From Pneumocystis sp. 'macacae' (Eukaryota > Ascomycota > Pneumocystomycetes > Pneumocystales > Pneumocystaceae): 64,000 nucleotides of DNA. The notes beneath the pieces were generated by a model. The model was not told where the DNA came from, made no database searches, and saw nothing but the letters and a program-made list of their open reading frames with translations. Of the stretch, positions 29,097 through 40,025 are shown one piece after another; the first letter of the stretch is position 1, and each line of letters opens with the position of its first letter. The translations under genes and the position numbers were made by a program. The stretch is from the NCBI GenBank assembly GCA_018127085.1, contig CM030725.1, positions 372,001 through 436,000 on the forward strand, in the 5' to 3' direction.

Positions 29097-31369
29097 TTAA
29101 AATTCCATTCTCAAAAGTAAATAGTTAGTTAATTTTGAATCAATATCAGTATGTCCTTCTTCTATGGTACAAAGTATTTGTTTAATAAGCCTTTTAATAA
29201 GTTTCTCATCAAATGTTTGTAATGTTGCATGATCATTTGTAAAAGAAGACTCAATTACAGAAACAACTAAATTAACAGACAAAAGAACTTTTTTTAAGGT
29301 TATTAGAAAATAATCATTTTTTAAAAGCAATTTTTTCATTAAATTAGTTAAAAATTGTTGATGTAAAGCCTGAAGAAAATCTATATCGTAATTAAAATCC
29401 TTTGAGAAAGAAGTGACAAATTTTCTGTATTCAGGTTGAATAATCATTGTCTATATTTATTGTTAGTTTTAAATAAAAAAATAGAATAACAAACCTGAAA
29501 ATATTCCCAAAGACTACCTAAAAAGTACAAAAGATAACTAGCAATAGCCCAATGTGATCGAATAATTCTATTTGGAGTTACAATAATACACCGTCTTTTT
29601 CTCCATAATTCAGATAAACATGTTTGTGCTTGTTTAACTGCAATCAAATAGGAAAAAATATTACTATAATACTTAACATCTTGTTCAAAAAAAAATAATG
29701 TTAATGGCCATGGTATAGAGAACGATAAAATAACTGGCATACCAATTAATAGATCCGAAAATGAAGTATTGTGTGCAACATCCTTTGAAATTAGAAGGGA
29801 AAGCATCCGCCGATGAAGTATTATAGATGTATCATCCATATCTCTGTTCATGTCTAAAATTTCTTCAATCCGACCTAGCTCTTTAAATGTTCTAATAAGT
29901 AACACTGAAACTTGAGTTTGTTTTGATATTTTCAAAATTCTTTGTTTATTTAATACTTCTTGAAGAAAACAAAACACAAACTCCGAATATTGAAGCAAAT
30001 AATAATCACTCAGAAACTGTACCCAAGAATTAATCATTGCCAAAGATAAAACATGCTTAAATATTCTTTGAGCACACATTTCCTTGATTTGTCGAACTGC
30101 TATTTCTAGAGAAGCAGCAGACAAAGGATATTTCAAAGATGATAAAATCATTGTTTGCTCCTGTACCATTAAAGAAAGATCCAATACATCGCAAATATCA
30201 TTGAAGAAAACTCCACAAGTCGTTGAAGAAGTAGAAATAATATTGCCAGTAGCAAAAACATCATTTGAAGTACTAGTCTTAGCTACGACTCCCCAATGAT
30301 TACGTAATAGCCGCATTGCACGGCCAGTCATTAAGATATCATTAGCAGCACGATCAGAAACAAAATTCGGCAACTGTATTAACATATCATTAGAATTTGA
30401 ATTAAAGTCGGAATCAAATTTAGAATTAAAACTTAAATTAATACCAATCATCAATGGAAGAATAGTAATAATCCAAGCTTTTTGCGCAGCACAAAGTAAC
30501 GTAGAAGCGACTGTCTGAATTTCACCTGCATAACATTGTACGTCTTCTGAAAGTTGATTTATTAATTTAACATCAAGTTCAAAAGAAAAAACGTTCTGAG
30601 TATCATCTTTACAGACAATAGTTTTTGTAGGAGTACCTGAATGTTGATCTGGAATGCTAGAAATATTATTTAAAGAATTAGACACATTATTTGAAGCATC
30701 GCTTAAGACCTCATCTGAAACGTTATTTGAAATGTCATTTAAAGCAACACTTGAAGTATCATCAAGTGTTTCATTTAATAATTCATCAAATCTAAAAGCA
30801 ACTTGTTCAAGATAATCCATCTTTCGGAACCATGGCCGCAATGCTTGTATTAATAATGCAAGGGAAACAGGAAGTAATGATGATGGATAATCTGACGTCT
30901 GATGCTGGGTTTGTAAATTTGTTTGAGATCCCTGTTTCTGCTGCTCTTCTGCTTTATAGTGTTGCTTATAATCATGTTTAAACTTGAATTTTGGATGAGC
31001 ACTGATGAAAAAAGAATCACGAAGAAGAAAACGCTTTTCAAGCTCACAAAGAACGCCATTAAACATTCGTAATTCTTGTTCAATTGCACTAACGATGGAA
31101 TTTTTAACAACACAATTTAAACTAAAACTGCAAGTATTGTTGCAGGAATTTATACAAGAATTTCTGCTGACAATAGATGATTTACTGCAACAAACAGTAC
31201 TACATATACGTCGAATAAATGCATGTTGTTGAGCAAGATTATTTAACCGAGTTAATAACTGTTGTTCTGCTGGATGAAAGTCAACAATAGAAATAGGACT
31301 TGTTTCATTTTCAGCCTCAAATAAACCAGATGTATGCGCTGCTAAATGTAACAGCAGTTCATGGAGCAT
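29097..31369 (-). CDS. GCP4: Gamma-tubulin complex component 4 (GCP4/Gfh1)
   Basis: Spc97/Spc98-family subunit of the gamma-tubulin ring complex that nucleates microtubules. The ATG at 31367-31369 is chosen because MLHELLLHLAAHTSGLFE aligns with the GCP4 start (MIHELLLAL). The longer frame upstream adds nothing conserved. Exon 1 is nearly the whole protein and ends SHWAIASYLLYFLGSLWEYFQ in two steps across the domain. A 45-nt intron with donor GTTTGT joins TMIIQPEYRKF and LQALHQQFLTNLMKKL, the GCP C-terminal helix. About 745 residues. The middle carries a Ser/Asn/Asp repeat-like linker (SNNVSDEVLSDASNNVS). GCP4 is absent from budding yeast, so the gene argues for a fuller ring complex. Confidence 0.86.
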
Positions 31370-32540
31370 AAGAAAAAGCACCAAGCACAAACACTAAATA
31401 GAAACACCAAGTATATCAGCAGAAATATCGTGCGTATATGCAAAAATATAAAACACGTATATTAAAAAACTGAATGTAAAGCACTGAGTTTTGAATATTA
31501 TATATAGACCAATATACACCTTAGAACTAGAATATATATATTTTACAACAGAATTATATGCTTATTAAATTACATATGTGCACTCAAAATTCTGTATACA
31601 AACCCAAAACTGAATGTATATTCTTTAATACTAAATTATAGACGTAAAATGTGATAAAATGTGATTATATATGCGTTCAATATTATGTATATGTGTTTTA
31701 AAAATCCGTTGAATCGATATTGATATAAGATTTGCACCCAAGAACTCAGTTATAAAAATTTACTCTATATGCGTTTAAATTATAGACTAGGTATAATTAA
31801 GAATTATACTATATATGCATTAGAGCTCAAGCTATACAGTTCTAAACGATATATATACGAAAAAATCAAATACATCTATAAAAATAAACTATATGAGCTT
31901 CAAGGTTCAATACATGCACTTTAAATTCAAGTTATGTGCACAGAAAGCTTAATATATTGTTAAAAACTTAAATATGTATTTTAAACAACGAAAAACCTCA
32001 TCGAAGTGAACTAATTCTTTAAATTAAACCCTAAAAATATTGAACATATACTACATATATACATGTTATATATGATATGTGTTATATATGTATTGAGTAT
32101 AACCCTAAAATTAAGTTTAGACAAAAACTACTAGAAAAAAATAATAGTTATATTATAATTATCTTTTAACTAACGTAACAAATAAATCATACTTAAAGTA
32201 GAGAAAAAACATCACCATATTACATACAAAATACATGTAACACGAATAATAATATACTTTGTAGTTACCCTAGTTTCAGTTGCACATGGCATTTATCCGA
32301 AACTTTTATGTATATATTTTTATACTGTAGATATGTTATGTCTGTAACATAAGTGCAATATATATATATATAGATACACTTAACAATATTCCTTAACTAA
32401 ATACAGTTGTTGATAGTTGTACAATGCTATTAGATTTTCGAGATTTCCGGACATCCGTCTCCGACATAAAATGGTCATTTATTAACGCATATAAAGACAT
32501 ATTAACAAAAATAACAAAATAATACACTATATCTATAGAT
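31370..32540. other. Intergenic region with telobox-like motifs
   Basis: About 1.17 kb between the divergent GCP4 and ARC1-like genes, rich in ATATGTG/TATATGC words. AAACCCTAA occurs at 32026-32034 and AACCCTAA at 32101-32108. The last bases before the next ATG (CTATATCTATAG) look like an intron end, so a short upstream exon of the ARC1-like gene may hide here. No long frame is visible. Confidence 0.45.
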
Positions 32541-33211
32541 ATGACACATAATCCTGGAGTTTTAGATCTTCGTGTTGGCTTGATTGCTAAGGCTATTCAG
32601 CATCCCGACGCAGATAATTTATATGTATTAACCATTCACTGTGGTGATAGTGAACCACGTACTGTTGTTTCAGGACTTGCAAAACACATTCCGCTTGAAA
32701 CTATGCAAGATCGACTTGTTATATTGCTTTGCAACCTTAAACCAAGCAAATTTCGTGGTATTACCTCGCAAGTAAGCATTTAGTTCTGGTCACGTGGAAA
32801 TCACGTGAAAAATCATGCATGACGAGTATATATAATTGTATATTTGATAAGCTAAAGGAAAAATAAATAAAATAGCCTCGTTATTCGCATCAATCGCACT
32901 CGCTTTTTAGTTAAACTAATGAACAGGCAATGGTTTTAGCAGGAAGTGACTCTACATATACCAAGCTTGAACTAGTAGAACCTCCAGCAAAAACATTACC
33001 GGGTACTCCAGCAATATTTGATGGGCATGTACGAGCACCACTGGCACTTTTACCGCCTAAAAAGAAACTTTGGGAACAAATACAACCCAAATTACGCGCA
33101 AATGCGTCTGGTGAAGTTGGGTGGACCGATGAAAATGGTGTATGGTGGGTGCTACGTGTTGGCACGTGCATATGCAAGTTGCCTACGTTACGAGAAGTGT
33201 CAATAAGTTGA
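32541..33211 (+). CDS. EMAPII-type tRNA-binding protein (Arc1-like)
   Basis: C-terminal tRNA-binding domain found in Arc1, AIMP1/p43 and some synthetases. Exon 1 has [32 protein letters not shown] and [11 protein letters not shown], the OB-fold core. Exon 2 has [24 protein letters not shown] and [14 protein letters not shown]. It ends with the TLREVSIS tail at TGA 33209-33211. The intron (32772-32926, 155 nt, branch AACTAATGAACAG) is long for this genome. The predicted protein is about 170 residues and lacks the N-terminal GST-like and Lys-rich parts of Arc1. Either it is a stand-alone domain or 5' exons are missed. Its partner in Arc1 systems would be Met- and Glu-tRNA synthetases, which is inference here. 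Confidence 0.8.
32790..32807 (+). promoter_or_regulatory. Paired TCACGTG boxes, 11-bp spacing
   Basis: TCACGTG at 32790-32796 and 32801-32807, inside the intron of the ARC1-like gene. The arrangement recurs before TAF9. TCACGTG is the core site of Cbf1-type bHLH factors, and use by such a factor is inference. Confidence 0.4.
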
Positions 33212-33553
33212 TGGATTATTATGTTTTTAAATAAGAAATTATACAAAAAATGGAAATAAAAATACTTTGTACTGAATCTATTATATTAGTTATTTTAAAT
33301 GAATAAAATTGTCTCATCTTTTTTTTGTCTTAGATTCTCAATTGAACATTAATATCGATAAATGCGAGAAAAGGGCTGAATCTACAAAGAAATATTGAAA
33401 ATAAAAACTCTAAAAAAACTATAAAAGACACATAGAGACATATAAAAGAAGTTTATAATAACTTAATATATATATTAATAAAAAAGATATTAGAATTAAA
33501 GATATTTTGGAACTTTTTTCAGTGGTGTTTTTACGTTAAATTTGGCCTTAAAA

Positions 33554-34947
33554 ATGGCTAAGAAAATAGAAGAACCAGCTCAAGAAAGCGATGAGCAAAT
33601 TATATTACAAGAAATACCTCCTAGAAGTATGTCTACAGAGTCAATTAAACAAGCATTTACGTGTCCTCCGCATAAGAAAAAACGTATATTTATATTGAAA
33701 TTAAAAAAAAAAAAGCTTTCTAAAACATTTTTTCATTTTTTTATGTGTTGTGTATCACCAAATAAGTATGTTTTAGAGGAAAATAAAACAGAAAATATAG
33801 ATGCCACAGAAACTGATCTAATAGATGCTTGTTCATTGCAGGAAAGGGTTGAAAATGATTCTTCAGAACAAAATGCACAAAGGGACACTTTCAAGACAAT
33901 ACTTGAGGAAGGAAATATGGAAATATTACAAAATTTGCAAAGAAGTGTAGATGAAGAAACTAATTTTGATACAACAGAAATATTTTCTTCAACTAACCAG
34001 GATCCTATATATAGAGGGAGAAAAGTTGATCTTTCTTTGATTTTTTCAAAAATAGATGCTATGGAAAATGAAAATATGATCCAGCATCCATTATCTCCCA
34101 ATATCTCAACTGAGACTGATTTATCTCTTTCTTTAATAGATTTACCATTATCTTTACCTCATTTGGTAGGTTGATATACTTATTGTGAATGGATTCATTA
34201 CTTTAGGAACATCAACAATGGCTCTTGAGTCCTATTCTTGATGCTGATAAAGGAAAAAAATGCCTTGTTTTAGATTTGGACGAAACACTTGTCCATTCTT
34301 CATTTAAAGTATAAGTTATATATAGTTATTTTGATTTTTTTATTAAAAAATCAAAGATTATTCATCAAGCAGATTTTGTTATCCCCATAAAAATCGATTC
34401 GGCTTATCATAATGTATATGTTATCAAACGTCCTGGAGTAGACTGTTTTATGAAACGAATGGGAGAACTTTTTGAAATTGTTGTTTTTACTGCATCTCTT
34501 GCTAAGGTACGATAATATAAATATTATATACAGTAACCAACCTATATAGTATGCAGATCCTGTACTGGATATGCTTGATATCCATCATGTTGTTAAACAT
34601 CGTCTTTTTCGAGAGTCTTGTTTCAATCATCAAGGAAATTATGTAAAGGTAAGGCTTTCCCCTTTATATGCATTAGTAGTTGTTTATTTGAAGAATCTAT
34701 CACAACTTGGACGCGAATTGAAAAATGTTTTAATCATTGATAATTCTCCTACAAGCTATATATTTCATCCATCACATGCAATACCGGTTTCTAGCTGGTA
34801 AATTCTCTAGGGTTTTTTCTTATATTTTAACAAATAAACAGGTTTAATGATATACATGACACTGAATTGCTCGATCTTATACCTTTTTTAGAGGATTTAA
34901 CAACTGTTTCTGATGTAACTACTGTACTTGATTTAGGACTGGCTTGA
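33554..34947 (+). CDS. PSR1: CTD-like small phosphatase, Psr1/Psr2 type
   Basis: HAD-family Ser/Thr phosphatase. The ATG at 33554 opens a 200-residue acidic, poorly conserved N-terminal part that includes a CC pair (FMCCVSPNK), possibly a lipidation site as in Psr1. The catalytic FCPH domain spans later exons: [16 protein letters not shown] (nucleophile motif DLDET), [71 protein letters not shown] and [19 protein letters not shown]. Introns of 40-55 nt each end at family-consistent points. The stop is TGA 34945-34947. A further intron in the K-rich stretch at 33680-33760 is possible. Confidence 0.88.
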
Positions 34948-35763
34948 GTTTCTGACATTTATTTCTTCAAAACATAAATAATATTCTTAAAATATCATAT
35001 GTTGATTTATATTACACGACTGCATTTCTATTTTTTAAAATATAATCAACATTTCATAAAACAATATAAAAATTATTAAAAGTTATTAAAAACACTGGGA
35101 AGTGCATAAGAAGCATCATAATATTTTTAGCAACTTTGTTTTGACCATATATTTAACGTTGCATTTTTGCTTTTGAGGACTTCATTAAAGGTAATACCCT
35201 AAGAAATAAAACAACAAACACTATTGAGAAAATTATTTAATCAAATATATATTTTAAGCATGTAATGTATAGATAGTATAAAAATATAATTATGTCTCGA
35301 AAAAATAATTTTCCTGCATCTATTAAGCCTCTCTTTTGCACATGATCACGTGATGCATTCTATAGCCGTTGTCAGTAACGACATTCGAAGACTTTTCAAC
35401 TATATTAATAAATGGTATGTTGAGTTAACAAAGTGATAAGTAATTAAAAAGATACATGGATTGGGTACATGGAATCCTCAAAAAGAATTTAAATCTATTC
35501 TGATCACTTGTTTATCTGCAGAATAACACTGATTCCAAATACTATTTAACTTGTTTCCCACTCTGCTGATTAACTAATAGTCTGTATTCAATAGAGAGTG
35601 GATGTCTCTATATACTCAATTCCAACTAGTCGTTCTTTGCTATGTGCATACTGATATACTTATAGTCACAATCTTCATCATCAGCACCTTTTCCTAATAC
35701 CAGAGTACAAGTTCGGTAAAACACAAGAATAAAATGCAATGGATCCACAATTAATATATATAG
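34948..35763. other. Intergenic, possible 5' end of SEC61-beta gene
   Basis: About 0.8 kb. It contains a palindromic ATCACGTGAT (TCACGTG at 35346-35352). Near the right end, GTAAAACAC...ATATATAG (about 35716-35763) resembles an intron before the first recognisable SEC61-beta exon. I cannot place the start exon with confidence. Confidence 0.4.
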
Positions 35764-36019
35764 TCATCGGTCATCAAATGCAAGTTCGCCACAACGCCCC
35801 AGCAGCACATCAGCAGCTGGTGCTGGTGGCTCAAGTTCAACAATGCTCCGACTATATACAGATGATGCACCAGGATTGACTGTGTACATTTTTGACACTT
35901 TTTTCACATACTAACTTCAAAGGGACCCTGTCTTTGTGCTCGTTTTGAGTCTTGGTTTTATTGGTAGTGTCTTTGCGCTTCATATTCTTGCAAAAATCAT
36001 GTATAAGTTTGCTGTTTGA
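35764..36019 (+). CDS. SBH1: Sec61 beta subunit of the ER translocon (5' end not fixed)
   Basis: Small tail-anchored subunit of the Sec61 channel. The reading SSNASSPQRPSSTS, then GGSSSTMLRLYTDDAPGLT, is the conserved cytosolic part. A 39-nt intron (35884-35922, branch ACTAACTTC) joins V-DPVFVLVLSLGFIGSVFAL and HILAKIMYKFAV, the membrane anchor, ending TGA at 36017-36019. No in-frame ATG precedes the first exon, which appears to begin after an AG at 35762-35763, so the start codon must be in an upstream mini-exon. The gene is easy to miss because each exon is short. Confidence 0.86.
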
Positions 36020-36673
36020 TTAAATGTTTTTAAAATGCATAATTTGTCTTTAAAAAGAAGGAAAATACTCGGAAAACATGTAGACGTTTAATATCCTGTC
36101 AAATATGGCCTCGGTCTTTCATTGAATACATTTTTCTCTATATATCGAGCTTGACTTTCCGACCCTAACCCTACTCTTAAAGATACATACTACACATTGT
36201 CTTACCCCAAGCATATAAACCCTAATTTTAAACCTGACCTTAAGTATAAAATATCATAAAAGCTAAAAAGATGGGAGACCTATAGTTCTTATTTGTAGAA
36301 AACTCCATACTACTCTAGTATGGCTCTAATTTACTTTGTTTTTTTGTAATCTCTTGTTAGAGTATAGGCTGTTTCCTGCATATTCTTTGTTTCTTCTATA
36401 TCTACTATTATATAACTATAAATTTCTCAATCGTTTAAATATTTACAACAGGGGGTTGCTAGGACAACATATCGAATACAGCTGCTATGGCAATACTTCA
36501 AATAAACAAACAAGCAATGTCGAAAAAACCACATCGGTACACACTTTCAACCAGAAACTTTAATACAACATTAAAGATTCAATAAACCGATCATATTAAT
36601 CATCTAGACGCAGGCCGTCGCTTATTTTTTCTTTTTTAGTGCTGGTCACTCTTTTTTTGTAGTTTTTTATAAA
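36020..36673. other. CDC20 upstream region with telobox motifs
   Basis: About 0.65 kb. It has ACCCTAACCCTA at 36162-36173 and AAACCCTAA at 36217-36225. Such motifs are bound by telobox/Myb factors (Tbf1-like) in fungi, and a regulatory role is inference. No gene seen. Confidence 0.45.
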
Positions 36674-38271
36674 ATGCTTTCAACACCTATGAAATATCTT
36701 GACAAACATCCAGTTTCTTGCACACCGACATCAAGTATAAAAGGACAAAAATCACCACTTACTCCGCGTCAAACAGCGGCTGTTCTTTCTCACCTACATT
36801 CGGCTAAACGTGTTTATTCACCAAAGTCGTCAATTTACCGTCAGACACCACTTCGACTTGATATTGCTGTTTCTGACTGGACACTTGTTGGTACAGGGCC
36901 TGTACAAAGCCCTCAGAAGAATCCTAAAAGACCTGCTTCACGTGTACAGTGCGACAGATTTATCCCACAACGTACCCATCCAGCACCAACTGCTACATCA
37001 AAAATAACTTATCCATCTGTTGATCAGGTTACGACACATGATACTGCAGCAAATCCCTCTGAAACAATGGCATATACTGCATCTGTTGCTGAAGCATGCG
37101 GTCTTGCTCTCAACACACGTATTCTTGCCTTTAAACCAACAGCACCCGAATCTAGTCGACCAGTTGACTTACGGTCTCAATATAACCGACCACTTAAGCC
37201 AGCAGCATTAACTTCACAGTGCCGTCGACGTATTGCTACTGCACCAGAACGCGTACTTGATGCACCTGGTTTGATCGACGATTATTATCTTAATTTACTT
37301 GATTGGAGTCATCTTAATAAGGTTGCTATTGGTCTTGAGCGTAATGTCTATATTTGGGATGCTGATAATGGTGATGTTTCTTGTATGATGGAGGCTAAGC
37401 AGAACACTTATGTCTCTGGAATTAAATGGTCAGCAGATGGTTGTTATTTATCAATTGGTCTGGGTAATGGTGATGTACAAATTTGGGATGTTGAGACAGG
37501 GGGTAAGTTAAGAACTATGTCTGGACATGAAGCACGTGTAGGTGTCCTCGCTTGGGATAAACATCTTCTTAGTAGTGGTTGTCGAGATGGTAGTATCTGG
37601 AATCATGATGTACGAGTTGCACAGCATAAAATTAGTGAATGGCGTGGTCATGGATCTGAAGTGTGTGGTTTGGAATGGAGAACAGATGGATCACAGTTAG
37701 CAAGTGGAGGTAATGACAATCTTGTAAATATATGGGATGCAAGGTCATCTATTCCAAAATTTACTAAAACAAATCACTTAGCAGCTGTAAAAGTAAGAAA
37801 AATAACTTTAAAAACAATAACTAATGGCATTTACAGGCTCTTTCATGGTGTCCATGGCAGCTCAATCTTTTGTGTACTGGAGGTGGGTCGCAAGATCGGG
37901 CTCTTCATTTTTGGAATGCAACTACAGGCGCTCGAACACACTCAGTTGATACTGGATCACAAGTTACATCTGTTCGGTGGTCACAAGTGTATCGTGAACT
38001 TATTTCGTCACATGGATTTCCCAATAACCATCTATCTATTTGGCAATATCCGTCGCTTGTCAAGTCTATTGACATTCCAGCACATGAAAGCCGTGTACTG
38101 CATAGCTGTCTTAGTCCAGATGGACAGGTTCTTGCAACAGCGGCGAGTGACGAAAATCTCAAATTTTGGCGTGTATTCGAGAGTACTAAAAGAACTTCAT
38201 GTCATATAGCTAGCATTTCTGGAAATAAAAATAGTTTGCAAGAGATGACAAAGACGATGACAATAAGATAA
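36674..38271 (+). CDS. CDC20: APC/C activator Cdc20 (Slp1/Fizzy)
   Basis: WD40 co-activator that presents mitotic substrates to the anaphase-promoting complex. The N-terminal C-box is DRFIPQR, about residue 95. It is followed by RILAFKPTAPES and then the diagnostic entry to the propeller, RVLDAPGLIDDYYLNLLDWS. Seven WD repeats follow (e.g. VYIWDADNGDV, VQIWDVETGGKL, VNIWDARSS, LKFWRVFES). One 44-nt intron (37793-37836, branch ACTAATGG) joins AAVK to ALSWCPWQLNLLCTGGG. The C-terminus ends TIR, the IR tail that docks on APC3. C-box plus DDYYLNLLDWS favour Cdc20, although Cdh1-type Fizzy-related proteins are close. G+C is higher than in neighbours. Confidence 0.93.
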
Positions 38272-38779
38272 AGTAGTGAGAGCTGTATTTTTATTTTTTG
38301 TTTTTTTTTATTAAATATCTAAAAGATTACTGCTGTATATATATTTGTCAAGTATTTTTTACTAGATATTTCATTAGATCTTCACTAGGTGTTTCATCCG
38401 ATTTCTTTTATATATATTATATATGTTGTCGGATGTTTATTACATCTTGAATTTCTACTGTATATCTTTAAATTTTTACAGCATATCTTTTTAGATTTTT
38501 AACAAATGTTTTGTTTTTTTTCTATATATTATTTCCAATTATTCTAAAATCTTTTTTAAGTTGCCTTTAATATTTTACTATTCTTTTTAGGTATAAATGT
38601 GTATAAAACGCAGCCAAAAGTAAAAAAAAAACATTGATTATATTGATAAATTTTAAATATAATAAATCAATACTAGAAAATTAATGATATTTATGTTAAA
38701 AAATATTAGAGTATCTAATCTTATATTTATATAACTAAAAACATCACCAAAACATTTATTATAAAATACATTCTAATTT
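38272..38779. other. Convergent spacer CDC20-VPS28
   Basis: About 0.5 kb of T-rich DNA holding both 3' ends. No gene, tRNA or ordered repeat seen. Confidence 0.4.
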
Positions 38780-39736
38780 TCACATGCTTAAACTCTTATA
38801 AAACTCATTATATATATTTTCAATATCAAAAAGCATTTCACGGCTCTGTTGTGCAGTAATTTCATCAGCAACTCCCATATTGTTTAAAAGAATTAACCAG
38901 TGCACAATTTTATCACGCCCTTCAAATGTCTCAGGCGTGGCAGCATTCAAAGATACCGCTAACTCAGACAAGAGAGGATGCAGCTGGTCTTTTGCTGTAT
39001 ACTTAAGCCGTAAAGCATCCATAAATGTAATAAAGTTATGAACAACTTCTGCTACTTGTTTTCCCGGCACTACTTTTTGAGACTGGATTTTCTGCAATGT
39101 GGTATCTTGAGTATTATGTTCCATTGTTACGGGAACTCCAAGTTTTAGTCTGTAAACAGCATGAAAACAAGAAATCTACAGTAATAACAATAAGAATTGC
39201 TAGAAAATAAAAATTTAAAAATATACAATATCTTAATATATATATACTGTATATTCTCCAATATATTGCATATATTGGAGAATATAAACTTTTATAACCA
39301 GATATATATTCTATTTCCAATACAATATATTCATAATTTCAGCGAATATATTCAATTTTAAATGCATATAATATATGAAACACATAATTTAAGCAAACTT
39401 TACCTGGTAAGCTGCACAAAATGCATCAAGAGATTCAAACGCTTGTACAATTGATGGAGACTTAAGTATTGTTTTAAATTGTGAAAGTAAACGCGCGCAT
39501 ATAGGTGTATACCTATATTAGCTGTTAGAAATCTAATATAAAAATCTTTCAAACGCTATTTTGCCTAGAACTCACTGTTCTGGTTTAAGGACATCTCTCA
39601 AATATGCTTTTTCAACAAATTCAAGACACCGAATAATCGCATATATATCTGACAGAGATTCCCATAAGCTACGTTCTGCAAGTGTTCCATATAATTGAAT
39701 TTGCTGCGATAAATTGGAGCTGAACATGCACGACAT
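38780..39736 (-). CDS. VPS28: ESCRT-I subunit Vps28
   Basis: Vps28 binds Vps23/Vps37 by its N-terminal core and ESCRT-II/III by its C-terminal helical domain during multivesicular-body sorting. Start MSCMFSSNLSQQIQL (39736; Met at 39727 is the alternative), then ERSLWESLSDIYAII and FVEKAYLRDVLKPEQ. A short intron joins YTPICARLLSQFKTIL and DAFCAAYQ. A 228-nt intron (39176-39403) follows. The next exon reads ISCFHAVYRLKLGVPVTMEH. The C-terminal domain has LHPLLSELAVSLN, FEGRDKIVHWLILLN, DEITAQQSREMLFDIENIYN and ends LSM. The AG further downstream (GTTTACAG) gives the wrong frame, so the CTGTAG acceptor is preferred. Confidence 0.93.
39250..39286. repeat. Perfect 17-bp inverted repeat inside VPS28 intron
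   Basis: Arms 39250-39266 and 39270-39286 are exact reverse complements (core TATTCTCCAATATAT) around a 3-base TGC loop. It sits mid-way in the 228-nt intron. As RNA it would form a 17-bp hairpin. Confidence 0.85.
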
Positions 39737-40025
39737 ATGGGTGTTAATAGTTTCGATAAAAGTTGTTCCGAGAATAGACAAGAAAACAATTTGTAGAGAA
39801 CAGTCCATATATAGAGCATATATAACGCATATAAAGTACACATAATCTAATAGACACTTCTAGGTACATAATTCTTTTCTTAATGAAGTATTTTAACTTA
39901 ACAGAATATAATTGAATGAATATAGAATACAAAACATAGATATATTTAATAAGTATATAGAAATACACTGTTAGATCACTACATATAAGCAAATAAATAA
40001 AAAAAGATATCGTTAATATAAAAGA

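Noticed and set aside
35740..35880. Frame starting ATGGATCCACAATTAAT near 35740
   Set aside because: It is out of frame with the conserved SEC61-beta residues. The conserved frame has no ATG here.
39250..39286. Inverted repeat as a transposon terminus or MITE
   Set aside because: The arms are adjacent (3-nt loop), no target-site duplication is seen, and it sits inside a functional intron.
39598..39992. Tyr/Ile-rich frames upstream of VPS28
   Set aside because: They overlap the VPS28 first exon in other frames and its AT-rich leader. No conserved motif.
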